From Okapia johnstoni (Eukaryota > Chordata > Mammalia > Artiodactyla > Giraffidae), in assembly GCA_024291935.2 (NCBI GenBank), contig CM044310.1:116632213-116696212 (forward strand): a stretch of DNA of 64,000 nt, written 5' to 3'. The position numbers were made by a program, and so were the translations under genes. Of the stretch, positions 52,785 to 64,000 are shown piece after piece. Under the pieces are notes generated by a model. It made no database searches and was not told the origin of the DNA. It was given only the letters and a program-made list of their open reading frames with translations. Each line of letters starts with the position of its first letter. Positions within the stretch are counted from its first letter, which is position 1.

Positions 52785-53460
52785 ATCACTCCAGTGTGCC
52801 AGACACTTCCAGGGACGAGGGCTACCACAGTGAATAGAAATTCCTGCCCCTTGGAACACTCGTGCCAGGAGGGAGAATAAAATATAAACACAGAGAACTA
52901 CAGACGATGACTAGTGCTGTGAAGAAAAATAAGGACGGGAAGAGGGGGAAGGGAACAAGATTGAGAAGGGGCAAGCAGTGCAGATTTTAATGGCAAGAGG
53001 GGTCCAGGCAGCGGAATGGTGTTGTCAAAGGTCCTGAGGTTGTACCACACTTGGTGAGGGTTCAGATAAGAGCGAGGGGGCTTGTGTGGTTGGAGCCAAG
53101 AGAGGGAGGGAGGGAGAGGTGGGAGATATGGGCAGAGAGGGGACAGGGAGCGGGTAGGGCTTTGTGGGCCATGGGGAGCACCTTGGCCTTTCTCTGAAGC
53201 GAGGATGGCGGGAAGGTTTTGAGCATGGGAGGGACAGGACCTGACTGATGTTTTAAAATACTTCCTCTGGCTGCTGGATAGAGAATAGACCCAAGGAGAT
53301 AGGAATGGAAGCAGGGAAAGAATTAGGGGGCTGTTGCAGGCTTCCCTGTGCAAGATGGTGATTTACTCGACGGGTGGGAAGGAAACCGTGAGAAGTGTTT
53401 GGGTTAGAGATAGATCTTGGAGGATCTGCAACGGGATTGGACGGTGGGGGTGGGGAAGGA
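52785..53460. repeat. L2 LINE fragment
   Basis: Reads cactccagtgtgccagacac, then actagtgctgtgaagaaaaataa, gggctttgtgggccatgg, gacaggacctgactgatgttttaaaa and cttcctctggctgctgga, the usual order of L2. Confidence 0.75.
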
Positions 53461-53729
53461 AAGAGAAAACAGTGGGTGTCACCGCTGGACCCCAGAGGGA
53501 AGCCAGAGGATAGAGGAGAGACTCCGACCTGGGGGCAATGAGGTCGTTTAGCCCAAAGAGCCAGGACTGGAGTGTCAGGGTTGCCCCTTGTCCTTGGTTT
53601 TCTCGCTGAGTGCGTGTTGAATGGCTGGTATGTTTCAAAGCTTATCATGGGTGCTGGGAACACAGTGGTAGATAGGACAGACTTGTCTGTACCCCCATGA
53701 GCCTCCCGGCCCCTGAGGGAGACAGGAAC

Positions 53730-54395
53730 TGCATACAAACTGCAGCTGTCCATCTCCCAACCACTTGTATATGGATGTTCATACAGCATCATCGATGATC
53801 GATAGCCAGAGAGCGCAAACAAACCCAGATGTCCACCAGCAAATGGATGGAAACACACAACGTGGACACCCACACAACGGAGTATTATTCAGCCATCAAA
53901 AAGAATGAAGTACCGTAGAGGCTACAGCATGGATGAACCTTGAAAACATCATTTTAAGGGAAAGAAGCCAGACATAAAAGGCTACATATTGTAGGAGTCC
54001 ATTATATGAAGCGGCAGAAGAAGCAAATCTAGAGACTCAGAAAGTAGTTGAGTGACTGCCTAGGGCTAGGGGGTGGTGGAATGTGGAATGACTTCTAATG
54101 AGAACAGGGTTTCTTTAGGGGGTAATATTCTGGAGTTAGATGGTGGTGATAGATGGACAGCACTGTGGATCTACTAAAGAAACACTGAATGGCACTGCCA
54201 AGTGGTATGCTGTGTGCTATGTGAATTGTGTCTCAATTTTTTTAGTTGAAGTACAGTTGATACACAATATTGTGTTAGTTTCAGGTGTACAGCAAAGTGA
54301 TTCAGTTATACATATATGTATCTTGTTCGTATATTCTCTTCACTGTGGTTGAATATAGTTCCCTGTGCTATACAGCAAATCCTTTTATTTCACGT
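53730..54395. repeat. Old L1 3' end (plus) followed by L1 piece (minus)
   Basis: 53790-54235 reads gatgtccaccagcaaatgga, ggagtattattcagccatcaaaaag and ttgtgtctcaat (plus). 54237-54395 reads ttgaagtacagttgatacac and tatagttccctgtgctatac (minus). Confidence 0.78.
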
Positions 54396-54589
54396 GTGCC
54401 ACTGTTTGATGATACATTAACTTTATTTTCTTTATGTAACATAAAGTCAGATCTAACTATATTACAAAGCATTCAGGGAGGTATATCTTGTTGCCCCTCA
54501 GAAAGTCATGTGAAATTTACTTTCAGAATTGATATCAACTTGTTTAAAAGCCCTATCCTGGCTCCTTTCTTGTTCTCATCAAAAAATTT

Positions 54590-54730
54590 TATATTTATTA
54601 TATTTGTTTATTTGGCTGCACTGGGTCTTGGTTGCAGCATGTGGAATCTAGTTCCCCAGACAGGGATTGAACCCAGGCCCTTTGCATTGGGAGCTTGGAG
54701 TTTTAGTCACTAGACCACCACGGAAGTCCC
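54590..54730 (-). repeat. CHR-type tRNA SINE
   Basis: Reads tttggctgcactgggtcttgg, cagggattgaacccaggccc and gaccaccacggaagtccc, with a T-run just after. Confidence 0.85.
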
Positions 54731-54859
54731 CCAGTTTTTTTTTTTTTTTTTTTTTTACAGTGTGAAAAAAAAAGATTGTAGCTGTCCTAAGTCCAGTGAG
54801 GAGAGGGCCACGGTGTTGGAGAACAGGAGCTGTCTTATTGCATTGCCCAGACAATGTGG

Positions 54860-56160
54860 AGGAGTTAGTCAGGCCAGAGGAAGAGGAGGCGACCTCTGAA
54901 GGCAGAGGGACAGCATGTGCAAAGGTCCTGAGGCCCCATCAAGACTCTGCACTAAGGCCTGTGTAGCTGGTGCAGAGAGGGATGCGATCTGACCTTGGGG
55001 AGGTGGGCAGAGGCCAGGATGGTGTTTGTCCTGAGAGCACTGGAGAGGGTTTCAAGCCCGAGTGAGGGGGAGAGTAGGGTCAGGGGGCAGGTGGAGGACA
55101 GGAGGAGAGTGGAGTCATCCTACTGGAGGATTGGCACAGTGGAGCTGGGGGGAAGATCTAGAAGGAGATGAAGGCAGGCTTTGAGGAGAGCAGCCAGGAA
55201 GGGCACATTCTGCAGATAAGAAAGGGAGGGGTGAGGCCAGGCCCAGCCTGAAGGTGTGGTCCGGTCTTGTCTGGAGGGGGAGTCTGGCCTCCAGACACTT
55301 ATCTGCTGGGAGCTCCCTAAGGCAGGGGCTGGGCTCCCTCCTCTCTAGGGCCCCAGCTCTCCCCAAGCCTGAGGAGAATGCAGGTGGTGGACCGAAAGTG
55401 GCTGCTGGGCTGTCGCAGTGCCCTGAGCTCTCCAGGGGGGCACATTTCACAACAAACTGTGACCCATCCTGTTTGTGGCAGTCTTCCCCAAACCCTGGAA
55501 CACAGGCCCTGGTCTGATTGCTCCCTGGGTCCCCAGTTCCACCTTCTTCAGGGCCTGGCCCATGGGAGCCCTTTTGAGGTATTTGCTGAATGAATGAATG
55601 AATGAATGAATGAATGAATGAATGAATGAATCTATCTTTGTGAGCACTGATTGAGTGCCAGACACTCTCCTAAGTGATGAGACCACAGTGGTGAGCAAAA
55701 GTCCCCTTCCTGTGGTGCTCCCATTCTAGCAGGGAGATGGACCAACCCACAAGTAAATATACAGTGTTCAGCTGTTTGGAGTGCTGGGAAAAAATAAAGC
55801 AAGGAAGAGGTGTAGGGACAAGATCAGGGATGGCGCTCTGGTATTGTCTGGTCAGAATCTCCCTCTGAGAAGGTGACATTGGAGCAAAATTTGGTGGGTG
55901 AATTGGCCCATAGAAATCTGGAAAAGACATTCTTGGTTGCACAGACAGCCTGTGCAAAGGCCCTGAGGCAGGACTATGCTTGAGGAGTAGGAATGCGGGG
56001 GGAGAGGGGGAGCTGTGGTCAGAGAGGGAGCTAGTGGATCCAGTAAGGACTTTGCTTTTTACACTGGGCCAGATGGGAGCCAGGGAGAGATTCAAAGTGA
56101 GCGGTGAAGGAACAGGATTTGACTCAGCAGAAGGAATGAGTCCCACTTTGGTTGTGCTCC
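54860..56160. repeat. L2 fragments
   Basis: 54890-55180 and 55630-56130 hold L2 words such as gtgcaaaggtcctgaggccc, ccagacactctcctaagtga, gctcccattctagcaggg and gccctgaggcaggactatg. Confidence 0.65.
55587..55631. repeat. (TGAA)n microsatellite, 11 perfect copies
   Basis: Uninterrupted tgaa repeats for 45 bases, likely length-variable between animals. Confidence 0.97.
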
Positions 56161-56225
56161 AGCATCAGTGTGTTAAAGGAACTGGCTTGATGCCGGCAAC
56201 AGTCAGATCCAGGCCTGAGCCCCCT

Positions 56226-56425
56226 TTCTCTAGTGGTAAAGAACCTGCCTGCCAATGAAGGAGATGCAAGAGACGCGGGTTTGATCCCTGGGTCAGGAAG
56301 ATCCCCTGGAGGAGGGCATGGGAACCCACTCCAGTATTCTTGCCTGGAGAATCCCAGGGGAGCCTGGCAGGCTACAGTCCATGGGGTCGCAAAGAGTCGG
56401 ACACAGCTGAAGCAGCTGAGTGCTG
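56226..56425 (+). repeat. Bov-tA SINE
   Basis: Reads tagtggtaaagaacctgcctgcc, gggtttgatccctgggtcagg and gggtcgcaaagagtcggacac. Confidence 0.9.
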
Positions 56426-56694
56426 TGTCAGGACTGCCCTGGGCCCTGGCCCTGATCTCGGGCCCCCACCCCTGCCCTTGGGGAACCAGTGTTCCCAGGC
56501 AGAGGCCCAGGGTTTACAGAGTAGCACATGCCCCGCTCATGTATTGGGAAGCAATTCCGGAGGTCTTTGCAGCTGAGGTCAAGCCAGGGAATGACGGGGT
56601 GTGACTTGGTTCCTCAAGGAGAAAACTCTGTGGGGGATGTTGAGGACTTTGATAACATCTAACCTGGTGGCAATCCACATATGTACATTTTTTT

Positions 56695-57300
56695 AAAGTT
56701 GTTGTTCAGTCCATGGGGTCACAAAGAGTCGGACACAAGGACACAACTGAGCGACTGAACTGCCTGACTGAACTGAGTCAGTGACGCTGTCTCAGCATCT
56801 CATCCTCTGCCCCTTCCTTCTCCTTTTGCCTTCAGTCTTTCCTAGCATCAGTCTTTTCCAATGAGTCGGAAATTAACTATACCTCAGTTTTTTAATTGAG
56901 TTTTTTAATATATATATATATATACATACACACACACACATATATATGCTTTTTCAGGTTCTTCTCCATTTTAGGATATTATAAGATATTGAGTATAGTT
57001 CCCTATGGTGTACAGTGGGTTCTTATTTATCTCTTTTATGTATAGTGGTGTGTATATGTTAATCCCAAACTCCTGATTTATGCCTCCCAACTTCCCAGCT
57101 ACCCCCTTGGGTAACCTTAAATTTGTCTTTTATGTCTGTGAGTCTGTTTCTGTTCCATAAAGAAGTTCGTTTGTATCACTTTTTTAGATTCCACAGACAG
57201 GTGATATCATATACTTGTCTCTCTCATATATTTGTTACTTCACTTAATATGATAATCTCGAGGTCCCTCCACATACAGACATTGAAAATTTCCAGGAGTC
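56695..57300 (-). repeat. BovB-like fragment then L1 end
   Basis: 56700-56870 mixes SINE/BovB words (ggggtcacaaagagtcggac, catctcatcctctgcc). 56880-57300 is artiodactyl L1 on minus (agttccctatggtgtacag, tgtctgtgagtctgtttctg, ccacagacaggtgatatcat). A TA/CA microsatellite lies at 56910-56947. Confidence 0.75.
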
Positions 57301-58324
57301 ACATTAAAAAAGTAAAACCGGGGAAGTTAACTTTAATATGTTTTATTTCCTTTACCCCTGGATGGCGTAAATATTATCTGAATGTGTAATTGATATTTTT
57401 TTCAATGATTAATGAGACAGTTTTATGTTCCTTTCTCCACTCGGAAGCTCCATTTTCATTGGAAATAACTTGCTCTGTCTGAATAGTTCATGAAACTTGT
57501 TGTTAAAAAGAAGCGTCACAAAAGGGTCCAAGTCGTTCCAAACATACTCTTCCGGTAACTGAGTAGAGGATCAGTTTTTAATTTTTAACTTACTACAAGT
57601 AAATTAGGAATCCAGTCGCTCAGAGGCACCAGCCATATTTGGAGTGCCCAGTGGCCACGTGTGGCCAGTGGCTCCCCTAGTGGACGGAGCGGGGACAACA
57701 TGTTGTGAACTTCACAGGGACCCAGTGTCAACAGTCTCATCTCCCAGAACCCTCTTTGAGGACTCGGGGCTGTCAGGACTTGTGTGGGAGACAGCAGGGC
57801 ACATCCTAGTAGAGAGAAACATTTGTTCCTTTGTACTGTAAGCAGCAGTTGTCTGGAAGGCACTGAAGGGCCTGGCAGTGAGGCGCCGGACAGTGCCTGG
57901 GTTACCTGACTGCTGTAAAAGCGTGACAGTCCCTTCATGGCAGTCAGGGTTGGTGAGGATCCCTTTGATGGCAGTGACAGCCCCGTCCCGATGCCCCAGG
58001 TTACATGTTCAGGGAAGCTGCAGCTCCCCCAGCCAGGAGTCCCCTGGTACATCTAGAGCGTTCAGCAGTAACCTGCTCTGGCCTGTAGCCAGACGGTGGC
58101 CTCGTTCCCTCCTGCACCGGTGTCACAGCAACCGCTGCAGGCAGAAGAGGTCCCTGCCCTCCCATGGCTCCCCAGCACCTGCAGGGAACCCCGCAGTCTA
58201 CCCCCACCTGCTGTGCTAGCCCCCGGGCTTTCACACAAGCTGACCTTTGTACTGCAAGCACACATCCCCTTATTGCTGCTTGGTGCATTTCAGCCTCGTC
58301 CTTTGAGCCTCAAATCCCAGGAGT

Positions 58325-58455
58325 GGGATTCTCTGGCAGTCCAGTGGTTAGGGCTCCATGCTTCCCCTGCAGGGGGCACGGGTTCGATCCCTTATCAGGG
58401 AGCTAAGATCCTGCATGCTCTGCTGTGCGGCCACCAAAAAAAAAAAAAAAAAGTA
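58325..58455 (+). repeat. CHR-type tRNA SINE
   Basis: Reads ggattctctggcagtccagtggttagggc, gcacgggttcgatcccttatcaggg and ends in an A-run of about 17. Confidence 0.88.
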
Positions 58456-59179
58456 TTCTAGGAGTTGGGTACCAGGAAGCTTTCTTCCTCCCATCTGATT
58501 CTAGCCTCCCAGCGCTCAGTGTTTGCCTCTGTCAAAGTTTTCCATGGTATCTCTATCAGCCTCCCCTCCAATCAGGGAGCATCCCCAGGGCAGAGCAGGT
58601 ATGACATCTCTGAGCCTGACTCAGGGAATGTTTGAGAATAAAGGAATCTCTTTAAAAAACTCCCTGAAGTGCTTACATGCCTCCGGTGACAGGGAGCTCA
58701 CCTCCTGTCACAGGCTGGCCCTGAGTGATGAAAAATTCCTTCCGGCAGCCCAGTTCTGTCACAGCTGGCTTTAGCCCCTTTCTCCCATGCATTACCCTCA
58801 GCAGCACCCAGGTGCTGTCTCTGGGCACCTGGGCTCTAGATATTTGCAGAGGTTATGTGCTCTTCCAGAATGCCCTTCCTCAGGGCCACAGAGCATTCTG
58901 TTTTGGAGACCTGATGCTTGATGCTTTGTTCTTTCTGTGAATTCTCTTTTATAGGAAAATATATTGGTGATCCAGAAGACAATATCAAATAGATGTGGAC
59001 AATTTAAAGACTAAAGAAAAAAACATACAGAAACATACATATATACACTTTGAATATTCTTTAAGTTTGTTTTTAATTTTTACACATAGCAGCCACTAAT
59101 ATTTTTTATTAAAGGAGTGAAATGTCCAACTATGGCATAATAAATGAATTACTGAATAATTCACTCAGCTGACTATCAT

Positions 59180-59529
59180 AAATTCTTTTTTTTTTAATTT
59201 GATTTATTTATTTGGCTGTATTGGGGCTTAGTTGTGGCATGTAGGCTCTGGGGTGAGTGGGCTTAGTTGCTCTGCCACATGTAGGCTCTTAGTTCCCTGA
59301 CCTGGGATTGAACCCGTGTCCTCTTCATTGGAAGATGGATTCTTACCCACTGGACCGTGGGTAGGTCTCTTAATGTTTATTTATTTATTTGGCTGTGCCG
59401 GGTCTTACTTGCAGCACATGGGATCTTTAGTTGCGGCGAGCAGGATCTAGTTCCCTGACCAGGTATCGAACCTGGTCCCTCTGTGTTCGGAGCATGGAGT
59501 CTAAGCCACTGGACCACCAGGGAAGTCCC
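59180..59529 (-). repeat. Two tandem CHR-type SINEs
   Basis: 59185-59365 and 59370-59529 both run T-rich tail, ggctgtattgggg or ggctgtgccgggtc, then ttccctgacc and a ccactgga end. Same orientation, head to tail. Confidence 0.85.
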
Positions 59530-60059
59530 AAAGAATTCCTGAATATTCTTTAAATTTTCCGTATCTGTTTGATAGTCTCTTCTATGTCATTGATATACTT
59601 AACTATAAAAACATGTTCATATATATTCGTATACAAATATATTTATATATTCAGTTATACATATATATATAGTGTATCTATTAAAAAGCTCGCAGATTAT
59701 AAGTGATGAATTTTGATGAAGCCATCATCAAAATCTGATGAATTTTCCTCAGCTGAACACAGCTGCGTAACTGGCCCCCAGGTGCAGGAACAAACATCCC
59801 CAGCTCCTCAGCACCCCCTGATCACGCTCAGTCACCCAACACCCTCGGTTACTTTTGTCTGCTTCTTGAAGCTTTTAATAGAGGTGTAAGCAAAAGCCAG
59901 GGCTCTAGTGTCGGAAATGTAATTGCCATTCAGATTTCCATCTACCTGTGGTAAAGGTTAGGCAGCCACTGTATGGTATGTGGTCCATTTATAAAAACTG
60001 TTTTGTTTTGTTTTTTTTTCCTTTTCTGGTCCCTACAGAATAGCTTTAAGGCAGCTCGT

Positions 60060-60560
60060 TAGAGTGAGTGTGCCACCGGTTGGGAGAATGAACGGAGCAT
60101 GCGCACCACGTGCGCGAGTGCCAGTCACCGCCCCTGCCCCGCCCCCAGGGGGCGCTGCCCTGACGCCCAGGCCACCCTCCCCTGGCACTCAGCAGCATGG
60201 CTTAGTTCTCCCTGGTGAACTGCGCCTGAACGCGCCTCATTTTTCACAGCCCTCCTCAAATGTCCCCTCCTCTCGGCAGCCACCAGCAAGGCCCCAGGGC
60301 TGCCCCCGTGACCTCCATCCCGCACATCTTGCTCAGCTGTGGGCAGGGGGTAGCTGCCTGCACCCCACCAGGCCCGGAGGCCCGGGGGAGGCTCAGAGGT
60401 GCCGGGTCTCTGTAGCCCCCGGTGCCCGGCGTGGCCTCCCTCAGCCTGCCCCGCAGGGCTCAGGAAGCGTCAGAGGGGTTCTGGGGCCACACAGGCCGGT
60501 TCAGCCTCATCACGGAGATACTGGCCCTGCATCGCCTGAGTCCCAGAGACCCTCCTCCCT
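60060..60560. promoter_or_regulatory. GC-rich island in AP2A1 intron 1 with CTCF-like, NRF1-like and E-box motifs
   Basis: CpG-rich relative to surroundings. Holds gcatgcgcac (60098-60107, NRF1-like), CACGTG (60107-60112) and cccccagggggcgct (60142-60156), a strong CTCF-type core. Function is inferred from motifs only. Confidence 0.4.
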
Positions 60561-60911
60561 CCCTGAGGACTGTACCTCTTCAGGCACTTTGTGTTTTGTC
60601 ACGTCTTCTTGCCTTTCCTGAGCTCAGCCACTCAGTAAGCCTGTGAAACGTGGAGTCATTACTAGCAAAGTGGCCCACGCTCAGCCCTCAGGTGGTTCCC
60701 AGTGTGGTCTGGGGCCGGGGCAGATCCAGACACCGCAGCCGTGCTGACCCGGGCAGTGCGGGGAGCCCCGGGCAAGCCTGAGAGCAGTCCTACCCAGAGT
60801 GTGAGCCACATGTGTGGTTTTTAACTTCCTCAGGAGCCACATTTTTGTTCAAAAGCAGAAAGTAATGGGCCAAATTAATTTTAATGTATTTATGTAACTT
60901 GATACACTCTT

Positions 60912-62090
60912 GTTGTTCAGTCACTCAGTCGTGTCCTACTCTGCAACCCCATGGACTGCAGCATGCTTGGCTTCTTTGTCCTCCACTGTCTCCTGGAATT
61001 TGCTGAAATTCGTGTCGAGTCGGTGATGCCATCCAACCATCTCATCCTCTGTCACCCTCTTCTCCTCCTGCCCTCAGTCTTTCCCAGCAACAGTCCTTTC
61101 CAGTGAGTCAGCTCGTCACATCAAGTGCCCAGAATATTGGAACTTCAGTTTCAGCGTCAGTCCCTCCAATGAATATTCAGGATTGATTTCCTTTAGAATT
61201 GACTGGTTTGATCTCCTTGCTGTCCACGGGACTCTCAAGAGTCCAGCACCACAATTTGAAAGCATCAATTCAACACGTAGTCAGTATTTAGAATTTTTTT
61301 TTTCCATTTAAAACCACCATGATGGCAGAAAGTGAAGAGAAACTAAAGACCCTCTTAATAAAGGTGATAGAGGAGAGAGAAAAAGCTGGCTTAAAAATCA
61401 ACATTCAAAAAACTAAGATCATGGTGTCCGGTCGATCACTTCATGGCAAACAGATGGGGAAAAAATGGAAACAGTGGCAGATTTTTTCTTGGGCTCCAGA
61501 ATCACTGCAGACGGTGATTGTAGCCATGAAATTAAAAGACACTTGCTCCTTGAAAGAAAAGCTATGGCAAAACTAAATATCTATATTAAAAAGCAGAGAC
61601 AGCACTTAGCTGACAAAAGCTGATCTAGTCGAAGCTGTGTGGTTTTTCCAGTAGTCATGTATGGATGTGAGAGTTGGACCATAATGAAGGTTGAGCTCCG
61701 AAGAACTGATGATTTCGAATTGTGGTGCTAGAGAAGACTCTTGAGAAAAGTCCCTTGGACTGCAAGGAGATCAAACCAGTCAATCCTAAAGGAAATCAAC
61801 CCTGAATATTCCTTGGAAGGACTGATGCTGAAGCTGAAGCACCAGTACTCTGGCCACCTGATGCGAAGAGCGTACTCAATAGAAAAGACCCTGATATTGG
61901 CAAAGATTGAGGGCAGGAGAAGGAGGTGATAGAAGATGAGATGGTTGGATGGCATCACTGACTCAATGGACATGAGTGTGAGCAAACTCCCAGAGATAGT
62001 TGAAGGACAGGGAAGCCTGGTGTGCTGCAGTCCCTGGGGTCCTAAAGAGTTGGATACAACTTAGCAACTGAACAACAACAAATAATTAAT
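60912..62090. repeat. Two BovB 3' ends in opposite orientation
   Basis: 60912-61285 is a minus copy (ccatctcatcctctgtcacc, tgaatattcaggattgatttcc). 61318-62085 is a plus copy with broken BovB reverse-transcriptase frame ([34 protein letters not shown]) and end gacagggaagcctggtgtgctgcag. Their 3' ends point outward. Confidence 0.88.
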
Positions 62091-62484
62091 ATTTTAAACT
62101 TTGTAATGAGATAGTTTACATTCCTTTTTTTCCCCCACACTGAGTCTTCTAAATGTGTCTTAGCACTCATTTCAGTTGAGAACAGCCACCTTTCAGGTGC
62201 TCCAGAGCTGCCTGGCTGACAGCTGCCATATTGCACAAGGCAGCTCTAGCATCTGCTTAGAACTGATCAGGAGGTGCTAATCAAAGGGGGCTTCCTGAAG
62301 GAGTTGATAGCTGAAGTGGGGCTTATGGGAGCTTCCCTGGAAGTTGGGAGTAGTTGGTGAGGCAGGATTTCTAAAGAGGAGGAGAGGACATACTCTTACT
62401 TGCTCCTTCATCCATTCATTCATTTGAACCTCCTAGTTGCCTGGGCACAAGCCATGGGTCTAAGCAGTGTCCACCCTTCAGATG

Positions 62485-62647
62485 ACTAGACATTTATTTT
62501 TATTTTTTATAATGTTTATTTTTATTTATTTGACTGTACTGGGTCTTAGTTGCAGTATGTGGGATCTAGTTCCCTGACCAGGGATTGAACCCGGCCCCCT
62601 GCATTGGGAGCTTGGAGCCTTGGCCACTAGACCACCAGGGAAGTCCT
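62485..62647 (-). repeat. CHR-type tRNA SINE
   Basis: Reads tatttgactgtactgggtcttag, gaccagggattgaacccggcc and actagaccaccagggaagtcc. Confidence 0.88.
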
Positions 62648-62649
62648 GA

Positions 62650-63640
62650 CCGGACATTTATTAAGCACCTGCTGTATTCTGGGCACTGTTCTAGAAACTC
62701 CCTCATGATGGCTTGTAATGAAGAGGGAGCCGAGGTTTGACAGTAGAGATAAATGGTTATGTAATGTGAAAGTGCCAGGGAGGACATTTTTTTAAATGAG
62801 TAAACAGAAGAATAAAGCATTGCCTTTAAAGAACTGGCCAGGAAGGGCCATGTGGAGGAGGTGACGAGCTGAGACCCAAATGACGAGAAGAGAAGTGGAC
62901 AGATGGGCATAGCAGGTGCAAAGGCCCTGGAGGTGGGAGGGCGTGTGGAGTGGCCCTGGAACTGGCGGAGGCCCGCCAGGCCGGACACACAGTGAGATGT
63001 GAGGGGTGACCAGGCAGGGCCAGAGGGCTTGCTAACCGCGGGGTGGAGGCCCCGCGCTGGAAGGCAGGGAGGCTGCTGCAGTGATCCAGGTGGGTGGGCA
63101 TGGGGTCTGGACAAGGTGGTCTCGGTGGAGGTTGTGTGGACTCATGTTCTTAAGGTCAAACAGAGGACATGGTGACGACTTAAGTGAGGGGGTGAGGACA
63201 CTCAGGTTTCTCTGCTTGGAGGAGCTGAGTGAGCAGTGAAGTTTGGCTCCAGTGGAACTGGGAGGCTGGAGGAGGGACATAGCCGGTGGTGAGGGCGGCC
63301 GAGACCAGTCACTGTCCAGTCGGATCGTGGTCTGATGGGGACTCCTGGGCATCAAGGAGCACAAAGGCTCGTGGGGCCCGGGGAGGCCCTCTCGAGTCCG
63401 CCTCTGGGTGGATCTCATCAGAAGAGTAGGGATGTTGCAGATGGACGTGTAGGGGAGAGGGAGGAAGTGAATCTGTGGGCCAGGCTTTGGGGGTGGGATG
63501 GGGTATGGAGAGAACTGGCAGGTTGTGAGGAGGGACCAGGGCAGGGGATGGCAGCGTGGAGCTCAGGATGCAAGGCCTGGTGAATGAGTAAAATTAGGAA
63601 GCTGAGGGCAGGTTTTCAGGAGATGCTGAGCTCAGTGGGG
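62650..63640. repeat. L2 LINE fragments
   Basis: Words such as gcaaaggccctggaggtggg, gctgctgcagtgatccagg and ggtttctctgcttggaggagctg appear in L2 order. Confidence 0.65.
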
Positions 63641-64000
63641 ATGTGGGGTTGAGGGTCCTAGGGGTCGGCTTGAGGGCAGCCGATCTCTTCATTCATTCAT
63701 TCATCATACCAGGGGCTTATTTCAGCTGGGGGCTTGTGCAGAGCCGTGGATGTGACAGGAACAGGAGGAAGAAGAATGGATGGGGTCAGGGATCGCTCCA
63801 AAGTGTGTGGCAGGCTTTTCCTCTGGGTGGTAGCGACCCCTGAGCCAAGGTTCTCGCCTCCCTGAAGCTCCCAGATAGAGATGGGGTCCCAGGCCTGATT
63901 TCAGCCCCCAGACCGGAACCCCAGCGTAGAGAGAATCTGCTCTTCCACCTGGGAGGGTCCTGGCTCAGAAAGTGAGGGCAGGCAGCTCAACTCTCTGGGA

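Larger units (their letters stand above)
51089..64000 (+). other. AP2A1: AP2A1 intron 1 (incomplete)
   Basis: At least 12.9 kb of intron. It holds a degenerate tandem array at its start, old L2 and MIR pieces, L1, CHR and Bov-tA SINEs, a GC-rich island near 60060-60550 and a pair of BovB ends. No coding exon is recognisable on either strand. Confidence 0.8.

Noticed and set aside
53253..53873. 206-codon open frame on the minus strand
   Set aside because: Lies on L2 and old L1 sequence; composition is repeat-derived and it resembles no protein.
61319..61929. Reverse-transcriptase-like coding on the plus strand, as a possible live element
   Set aside because: Frame is broken by stops and only the 3' end of BovB is present.
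51089..64000. Search for AP2A1 exon 2
   Set aside because: No acceptor followed by sequence for the expected KSKEAEIKR-type peptide was seen; the exon probably lies beyond the window.

Overview
The window is mammalian nuclear DNA from a ruminant, most likely a bovid such as Bos or a close relative. Two things support this. The coding exons are very close to known mammalian proteins. The introns and spacers are full of ruminant repeats: tRNA-Glu-derived Bov-tA/BOV-A2 SINEs, cetartiodactyl CHR-type tRNA SINEs, BovB (RTE) LINE ends and artiodactyl L1 ends. Gene order is PRMT1 > ADM5 > CPT1C > < TSKS, then AP2A1 >. As far as I remember this matches human 19q13.33. Nothing here is prokaryotic, and there is no CRISPR array, operon or phage.

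Layout. Bases 1-4320 hold the last six coding exons and 3'UTR of PRMT1 (arginine methyltransferase). Bases 5688-6219 hold two coding exons of ADM5 (adrenomedullin-5 precursor), with a polyA signal at 6400. From about 6985 to 25360 lies CPT1C (brain carnitine palmitoyltransferase 1C): a GC-box/TATA-like promoter, a probable non-coding first exon and 18 coding exons. Bases 25360-30327 form the spacer between convergent CPT1C and TSKS. It holds SINEs, a dead processed copy of ferritin light chain (26449-26976), a hAT-like MITE and old L1 pieces. Bases 30328-45365 hold TSKS on the minus strand in 11 coding exons (testis-specific kinase substrate). Bases 45366-50500 are a repeat-rich spacer. Bases 50500-51190 are a CpG-rich promoter with AP2A1 coding exon 1. 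Bases 51089-64000 are AP2A1 intron 1; I found no second AP2A1 exon.

Splice junctions were set by hand from GT/AG sites. They keep frame across every internal junction of PRMT1, ADM5, CPT1C and TSKS. The genes do not form a pathway; they are a conserved syntenic block with unrelated roles (protein methylation, peptide hormone, neuronal lipid sensing, sperm centriole/kinase scaffold, clathrin adaptor).

Most notable observations: (1) a 20-bp tandem duplication in the last CPT1C exon shifts the frame and removes a C-terminal tail that is still readable downstream; (2) a degenerate array of TCCCAYAATGCAC-type motifs, like ZNF143/THAP11 sites, fills the TSKS introns on both sides of one exon; (3) the ADM5 reading frame is intact, with ring cysteines and an amidation signal; (4) a ~130-bp direct duplication flanks a SINE in a CPT1C intron; (5) the TSKS stop codon lies inside its own polyA signal. 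I did not find a convincing new multi-gene system.
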